Part shown: positions 7,182 to 10,582 of the stretch, piece by piece
Numbering within the stretch: position 1 is the stretch's first letter
Layout: each line of letters opens with the position of its first letter
Source of the DNA: Dehalococcoides sp.
Lineage (GTDB): Bacteria > Chloroflexota > Dehalococcoidia > Dehalococcoidales > RBG-16-60-22
Length of the DNA: 10,582 nt
Assembly (NCBI GenBank): GCA_030665795.1
Contig: DAOUZD010000011.1
Span: forward strand, 1-10,582
Direction: 5' to 3'
Position numbers and translations under genes: made by a program
The notes under the pieces: model-generated
Database searches by the model: none
Seen by the model: the letters and a program-made list of their open reading frames with translations, nothing else
Told to the model about the DNA's origin: nothing

Positions 7182-7589
7182 ATGAGTCCAGAGAATAGAT
7201 TAAGAATTCTGATTGCCAAGCCAGGTTTGGATGGTCATGACCGGGGAGCCAGGATTATCGCTAGGGGCTATCGAGACGCCGGCTTTGAAGTAATCTATAC
7301 AGGTGTGCATCAGACACCGGAGCAGATAGTTAGTGCCGCGATTCAGGAGGATGTTGACCTGGTCGGTCTGAGCTGCCTTTCCGGGGCTCACCGGTATCTG
7401 TTCACCGAGGTAGTTAAGCAGCTAAGGGAAAATGGTGCCGGTGATATTACCGTCATTGGGGGTGGTATCATCCCCGAAGAGGATATTCCCAAGCTTAAGG
7501 AAGCTGGTATTAAGGAAGTATTTCTACCCGGGACACCTCTGCAGAAAATACTGGTGTGGACAAAAGAGAATGTAAAGCCGGTAAGATAG
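7182..7589 (+). CDS. Acyl-CoA mutase small subunit, cobalamin-binding domain
   Basis: This 135-residue protein is a stand-alone B12-binding Rossmann domain of the mutase type. It has DGHDRG at 17-22, in which His19 is the lower axial cobalt ligand ('base-off/His-on'), then SCLSGAH at 64-70 and GGG at 93-95, the three classic elements of the D-x-H-x-x-G...S-x-L...GGG motif. It joins the large subunit to form the holoenzyme, as IcmB does with IcmA. The ATG has GGTGAG upstream and lies 38 bases after the large-subunit stop. It is the last gene of the operon; two plus-strand hairpins with T tracts follow at 7707-7779. No MeaB/ArgK-type G-protein chaperone gene is nearby. Confidence 0.93.
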   Translation: MSPENRLRILIAKPGLDGHDRGARIIARGYRDAGFEVIYTGVHQTPEQIVSAAIQEDVDLVGLSCLSGAHRYLFTEVVKQLRENGAGDITVIGGGIIPEEDIPKLKEAGIKEVFLPGTPLQKILVWTKENVKPVR

Positions 7590-7706
7590 GCTGATATGGT
7601 GTTGTCTTAATGACTACGGGTCATCAGCTACTTGGTAGCCGTGCCACTCAGGATATTTTCGATACTCTCGAATAATTTACCCAATCCGCCCTATTTCCAC
7701 CGTATC

Positions 7707-7745
7707 AGGTGGTCTATGTTAGATTCAGCCACCTTTAGCTTTTTT
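7707..7745 (+). terminator. Intrinsic terminator after the mutase operon (first of two)
   Basis: AGGTGG (7707-7712) pairs with CCACCT (7729-7734) across a 16-base loop, followed by TTAGCTTTTTT (7735-7745). The stem is short but the T tract is good. It lies about 118 bases after the last operon gene. Confidence 0.55.
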
Positions 7746-7751
7746 GAGGTA

Positions 7752-7779
7752 TTAGGTGGTCTGACCACTAACTTTTATT
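7752..7779 (+). terminator. Intrinsic terminator (second of two), facing tRNA-Pro
   Basis: The hairpin has a GTGGT (7756-7760) / ACCAC (7764-7768) core with a CTG loop, extended by TTA/TAA past one bulged G, then CTTTTATT. It is oriented for the plus-strand operon. Since the stem is symmetrical, it may also end tRNA-Pro transcripts coming from the right, although the minus-strand side has no immediate T run. Confidence 0.6.
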
Positions 7780-7783
7780 CGTA

Positions 7784-7860
7784 TGGTCGGGGTGGCCGGA
7801 TTCGAACCGGCGACCACCTGAACCCCATTCAGGTGCGCTACCAGGCTGCGCTACACCCCG
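7784..7860 (-). tRNA. tRNA-Pro (anticodon GGG)
   Basis: On the minus strand a complete 77-base cloverleaf is seen. The acceptor stem is CGGGGTG/CACCCCG, the D arm holds AGCCTGGTA, and the anticodon stem CCTGA/TCAGG has the loop ATGGGGT, giving anticodon GGG. The T arm is GCCGG-TTCGAAT-CCGGC, the discriminator is A, and a CCA is encoded at 7784-7786. C at position 1 and the GGG anticodon agree with tRNA-Pro. It converges with the mutase operon. Confidence 0.97.
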
Positions 7861-7883
7861 ATTTGTCTCTGATTCTGTCAAAT

Positions 7884-7912
7884 ATACTATCATAATTTAT
7901 CCTTGTAGGCAA
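7884..7912 (-). promoter_or_regulatory. Probable promoter of tRNA-Pro
   Basis: On the minus strand TTGCCT (complement of 7907-7912), a 17-base spacer and TAGTAT (complement of 7884-7889) form a -35/-10 pair. A TG one base before the -10 makes it an extended -10. Transcription would start about 17 bases before the mature tRNA. Each box matches four of six consensus bases, so confidence is moderate. Confidence 0.4.
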
Positions 7913-7952
7913 TAAGGTAACAACCCTGACCGTTATTAACTCTCCAAAGCGC

Positions 7953-7981
7953 TTGAAGTTGCCTTTCAGATTGGGTATGAT
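7953..7981 (+). promoter_or_regulatory. Probable promoter of the DUF1616/flavoprotein genes
   Basis: TTGAAG (7953-7958) is followed by a 17-base spacer and TATGAT (7976-7981, five of six). The expected start near 7988 leaves a leader of about 34 bases with AAGGGGAA before the ATG at 8022. Confidence 0.5.
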
Positions 7982-8021
7982 GAGCGTTGAGTCGGGTTGA
8001 ATATTAAGGGGAATATAAGGC

Positions 8022-8357
8022 ATGGATTGGTTATCTCCAATTAGACAGATATTCGAGTTTGCTTTCCCTTTCCTTGAGCGCTTGTCGGTTATCAGGGCAC
8101 TTCTGGGATTCATCCTTGTCTTCTTCCTGCCCGGCTTTGCCTGGACACTCGTCTTTTTCAAGCAGATAAAGGTCGTGGAGAGAATCGCCCTTTCCTTTGG
8201 TTTGTCCATTGCGGTGGTAACACTTAGTATTCTTGCCTCGAATGTACTGCTCGGAGTTAGCATTACCGGCTTTAACTCTCTCCTGATTATTGTTGTGATT
8301 ACCATTATACCGATATTGTTCTACTACCTCAGGAGACTGATAAAGAGGGTTAAATAA
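8022..8357 (+). CDS. Small DUF1616-type membrane protein
   Basis: This 111-residue protein has three hydrophobic segments, at about 24-46, 54-78 and 84-103, and a basic C-terminal end (RRLIKRVK) that should face the cytoplasm. The segment from FFLPGFAW (34-41) to VVERIALSFGLS (51-62) matches the start of the DUF1616 family, whose function is unknown. Typical DUF1616 proteins are much longer, with more membrane spans and an extracytoplasmic part, so this is a short form with only the N-terminal portion. No broken remainder of the family is seen downstream, so it looks like a compact version rather than a fresh truncation. The start is supported by AAGGGGAATATAAGG and a promoter. It lies 36 bases upstream of the flavoprotein gene and is likely cotranscribed with it. 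Confidence 0.8.
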   Translation: MDWLSPIRQIFEFAFPFLERLSVIRALLGFILVFFLPGFAWTLVFFKQIKVVERIALSFGLSIAVVTLSILASNVLLGVSITGFNSLLIIVVITIIPILFYYLRRLIKRVK

Positions 8358-8393
8358 TCGGAAAAGCGTTTGAGTAGCGGCGGAGGATTAAAA

Positions 8394-9578
8394 TTGTATG
8401 ATGTGGTAGTTATCGGTGGTGGACCAGCAGGGAGTTATGTGGCTTACCAGCTGGCTGGGATGGGGCATAAGGTAATGGTGTTGGAAAGGAAGCAGAGGGT
8501 AGGGGAGCCGGTTTGTTGCACCGGCATCATTGGTCAGGAGTGTGCCAACTCTTTTGCTATTGAAAGCAATGTTATTTTAAGAGAAGTAAACAGCGCCAGG
8601 CTATTTTCACCTTCCGGGAATTTACTCCGGTTGTGGCGGGAGGAAACCCAGGCCTGCATTTTAGACCGGACGGCCTTTGACATGGCGATGGCAAATCGGG
8701 CGCAGGGTGAGGGGGTGGAATATGTTTTGAATAGTCCGGTCAGAAATATAGAGGTTGAAGAAGATAAGGTCAAGATAGAGGTATCTTACCAGAAAACAGG
8801 GTTAAACCTTGAGGCGAAAGCCATAGTTATTGCCACCGGCTTTGGCTCAAAGCTGACGGAGAAGCTGGGGTTGGGTAATTTTGCTGACTTTGTCATTGGC
8901 GCCCAAGCTGAGGTGGCAACAACGGGGGTAGATGAGGTAGAGGTTTATTTTGGACGGAAGATAGCCCCGGGGTTTTTCGGGTGGCTGGTGCCGACCTCTC
9001 CGGGAACAGCTCGGGTAGGGTTACTGTCGCGCCGTAGTCCTGAACTTTATTTAAGAGAATTGATGGCGTCCCTGCTGGCTCAAGAGAAAATAATTTCCGC
9101 TGACGTTAAGCTGAGCTGCGGAGGGATTCCCCTGAAACCGCTGGGCAGAACTTTTAGTGAGCGACTGGTAGTGGTCGGGGATGCGGCCGGGCAGGTAAAG
9201 CCGACCAGCGGTGGCGGCATCTATTACGGTTTGCTGTGTGCTGACATTGCCGCTAGCACTTTAAATCAGGCACTGCAACACGATGACTTATCGGCGAAAA
9301 GTCTGGCTAAGTATGAGCGAGAGTGGAAGCGGAAACTGGGACGGGAGCTGAAGATAGGCTACTGGGCGAGGAAACTTTTTGAGCGTCTGAGTGATAGGCA
9401 GATTGACCGGATATTTGACATCATAAAAGCCAATGGCATTGATGAGGCCTTACTTGAAGCCAAGGACCTGTCTTTTGACTGGCACAGCCGGGCAATATTG
9501 AGGTTACTTGGACGCACGGTGGTTTCCAAGGCTATAGGCGTGATTAGACTTCCTTTCAAAGCTGGCAAAGATATATAA
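8394..9578 (+). CDS. Geranylgeranyl reductase family FAD-dependent oxidoreductase
   Basis: This 394-residue flavoprotein (FixC/COG0644 group) probably reduces double bonds of isoprenoid chains, as do archaeal digeranylgeranyl-lipid reductases and plant/phototroph ChlP; the actual substrate here is unknown. An N-terminal FAD Rossmann motif GGGPAG (8-13) is followed by Glu31 in VLERK for the ribose. Next come GEPVCCTGIIG (37-47), with the cysteine found in archaeal relatives, and the second FAD motif VVGDAAGQVKPTSGGGIYYG near 260-280. There is no signal peptide or membrane span; such enzymes usually sit at the membrane surface. I choose TTG 8394 as start: CGGAGGA (8381-8387) lies six bases before it, and the encoded MYDVVVIGGG fits the family. 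An in-frame TTG at 8370 would place that ribosome-binding site inside the gene. Confidence 0.88.
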   Translation: MYDVVVIGGGPAGSYVAYQLAGMGHKVMVLERKQRVGEPVCCTGIIGQECANSFAIESNVILREVNSARLFSPSGNLLRLWREETQACILDRTAFDMAMANRAQGEGVEYVLNSPVRNIEVEEDKVKIEVSYQKTGLNLEAKAIVIATGFGSKLTEKLGLGNFADFVIGAQAEVATTGVDEVEVYFGRKIAPGFFGWLVPTSPGTARVGLLSRRSPELYLRELMASLLAQEKIISADVKLSCGGIPLKPLGRTFSERLVVVGDAAGQVKPTSGGGIYYGLLCADIAASTLNQALQHDDLSAKSLAKYEREWKRKLGRELKIGYWARKLFERLSDRQIDRIFDIIKANGIDEALLEAKDLSFDWHSRAILRLLGRTVVSKAIGVIRLPFKAGKDI

Positions 9579-9597
9579 TTAATATTTGGGGAGTACT

Positions 9598-10407
9598 ATG
9601 GTAGACAGTGGCAGTCAGAATCCGAGCCTGGGTGAGGCAGCCAGCCTTTTCCTAGCTAAACTATCACCCGGGGAAAGGGGAGTAAGTCAGCCCGAAGTAT
9701 ACAAATTTGTCCGCTGGTATGGCTGGGAGCGACCTTTGGCCGGACTCACCGCTCCTGAAGTAGCCAACTACGCCGAGCGGTTATCACTCTCGGATACTGA
9801 CTATAGCAAAAAGCTTGAGCTGATACGCGCTTTCCTGGCTTATGCCAAGAAGGTGGGGTGGAGTAAGACGAATCTGGGTATTCACCTGAAGGCTAAGAAG
9901 GCGAAAGCTGGCGCACCATCTTCTGCCAGGCGAGGTCTGCCAGAGACAGTCCCGTTGACTCAGCAGGGATATGCGGAACTGGAAGCCGAGCTGGCTGCCC
10001 TTAAGCGCAAGCGCCCGCAACTCATTGAGGAGATGCGTCGCGCCGCCGCCGATAAGGACTTTCGGGAGAATGCACCGCTCGCTGCTGCCAGAGAGCAACG
10101 CGGGTACCTGGAGGGACGCATTAGCGAGTTGGAAGGGACCCTGAAGGCAGCAACTATCGTTAATGGAAGGCCAAAGTCAGGTCTCAAAGCAAACATTGGT
10201 GGTCGCGTTGTCCTGGGTGACCTGACTTCCGGGGAAGAGCTGCGCTATCGGATAGTTGACCCCAGGGAGGTAGACCCGGCGCAGGGTAAAATCTCCAGTG
10301 TTTCACCTCTGGGTAAGGCACTTATTGGGCGAGGTGAAGGGGAGATAGTCGAGGTAGCCGTGCCTGCCGGCAAGTTACGCTACCAGATTAAACAGGTCGA
10401 GCATTAA
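9598..10407 (+). CDS. GreA/GreB-family elongation factor fused to an N-terminal SAM-like domain
   Basis: This is a 269-residue two-part protein. Residues 118-269 are a Gre factor: a coiled coil from about 120 to 187 whose tip DKDFREN carries both acidic residues (Asp154, Glu157) that in GreA reach into RNA polymerase and promote cleavage of backtracked RNA. A C-terminal FKBP-like domain follows at about 194-266. Residues 8-90 are all-helical and resemble the SAM-like, core-binding N-terminal domain of tyrosine recombinases (LTAPEVANYAERL, then IRAFLAYAKKVGW), with no recombinase catalytic domain. A basic linker (KAKKAKA, 98-104) joins the halves. Ordinary GreA is about 155-160 residues. The ATG at 9598 has GGGGAG at 9588-9593; an upstream TTG at 9586 has none. 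A TATAAT overlaps the preceding stop, but I see no matching -35. Whether this is the cell's main GreA is unknown. Confidence 0.85.
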   Translation: MVDSGSQNPSLGEAASLFLAKLSPGERGVSQPEVYKFVRWYGWERPLAGLTAPEVANYAERLSLSDTDYSKKLELIRAFLAYAKKVGWSKTNLGIHLKAKKAKAGAPSSARRGLPETVPLTQQGYAELEAELAALKRKRPQLIEEMRRAAADKDFRENAPLAAAREQRGYLEGRISELEGTLKAATIVNGRPKSGLKANIGGRVVLGDLTSGEELRYRIVDPREVDPAQGKISSVSPLGKALIGRGEGEIVEVAVPAGKLRYQIKQVEH

Positions 10408-10415
10408 CCACAGGA

Positions 10416-10444
10416 TTAATAGATAGTATGATATATGCTATAAT
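10416..10444 (+). promoter_or_regulatory. Promoter of tRNA-Ala
   Basis: A perfect -10 TATAAT (10439-10444) is preceded by TGC, giving an extended -10. It is spaced 17 bases from TTAATA (10416-10421, four of six -35 bases). Transcription would start near 10451, six bases before the mature tRNA. Confidence 0.65.
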
Positions 10445-10456
10445 TTCAGTGTCGGT

Positions 10457-10532
10457 GGGGATATAGCTCAATAGGGAGAGCGCTGCGTTCGCATCGCAGA
10501 GGTCGGGGGTTCGAATCCCCCTATCTCCACCA
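10457..10532 (+). tRNA. tRNA-Ala (anticodon CGC)
   Basis: A complete 76-base cloverleaf is seen. The acceptor stem GGGGATA/TATCTCC contains the G3:U70 wobble that identifies tRNA-Ala. The anticodon stem CTGCG/CGCAG has loop TTCGCAT (anticodon CGC), the T arm is GGGGG-TTCGAAT-CCCCC, the discriminator is A, and CCA is encoded at 10530-10532. No terminator hairpin is visible in the 50 bases that remain. Confidence 0.98.
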
Positions 10533-10582
10533 ACTTTTCCCCTCATTTTATCGGCTCTGGTTGGGCCACTGGCTGCGCCGGG

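Noticed and set aside
5467..7589. Methylmalonyl-CoA mutase for propionate/succinate metabolism
   Set aside because: The Tyr/Arg pair that binds methylmalonyl-CoA is replaced by Phe87/Gln205, and no epimerase or carboxylase gene is nearby.
7590..7639. Hairpins GCTGAT/ATCAGC, ATGAC/GTCAT and GCTAC/GTAGC just after the small mutase subunit
   Set aside because: Short, mutually exclusive stems without a T tract; the better terminators lie further on at 7707-7779.
7632..7895. 87-codon plus-strand open frame
   Set aside because: It runs straight through the tRNA-Pro gene and both terminator hairpins, lacks a ribosome-binding site and resembles no family.
7838..8305. 155-codon minus-strand open frame
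   Set aside because: It overlaps the 5' part of tRNA-Pro and most of the DUF1616 gene; its translation is low-complexity and unlike any protein family, as expected of an antisense shadow.
9598..9867. Phage integrase or integron remnant
   Set aside because: Only the SAM-like N-terminal domain is present, in frame and fused to an intact Gre factor; no catalytic Arg-His-Arg-Tyr domain or attachment repeats are seen.

Overview
The window reads as a chromosomal segment of a strictly anaerobic bacterium, most likely an uncultured Chloroflexota/Dehalococcoidia-type lineage. That placement is an inference from gene content: a ferredoxin-linked 2-oxoacid oxidoreductase, a two-subunit B12-dependent acyl-CoA mutase, a geranylgeranyl-reductase-family flavoprotein, a short DUF1616 protein and a GreA-like protein with an extra N-terminal domain. 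No single marker proves it. I see no mobile element, CRISPR array or rRNA.

Left part (1-2437). A plus-strand amidohydrolase gene (12-995) converges on a minus-strand pair, an Lrp/AsnC regulator (1976-2437) followed by an HpcH/HpaI-type aldolase (1080-1901). A strong hairpin at 1022-1068 separates the converging units and probably terminates both.

Centre (2438-7589). A 305-base divergent intergenic region carries a very good minus-strand promoter for the regulator, placed so that its mRNA would be leaderless, a separate plus-strand promoter, and a 16-base palindrome. The plus-strand promoter serves a tight six-gene operon. It encodes the delta (2x[4Fe-4S]), alpha, beta (TPP) and gamma subunits of a VOR-type 2-oxoacid:ferredoxin oxidoreductase, then the large and small (cobalamin-binding) subunits of an acyl-CoA mutase. 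The mutase has the Phe/Gln pair of isobutyryl-CoA mutase rather than the Tyr/Arg pair of methylmalonyl-CoA mutase. Read together, the operon could connect 2-oxoisovalerate (from valine) through isobutyryl-CoA to n-butyryl-CoA, in either direction, with ferredoxin as electron carrier and an amino-acid-sensing Lrp protein as likely regulator. This is the most interesting system in the window.

Right part (7590-10582). Two tandem plus-strand terminator hairpins lie between the operon and a convergent minus-strand tRNA-Pro(GGG). Then come a small DUF1616 membrane protein, a geranylgeranyl-reductase-family flavoprotein starting at a TTG, a GreA-like factor fused to a SAM-like (integrase N-terminal-type) domain, and a tRNA-Ala(CGC) with its own extended -10 promoter. 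Both tRNAs encode their CCA ends.
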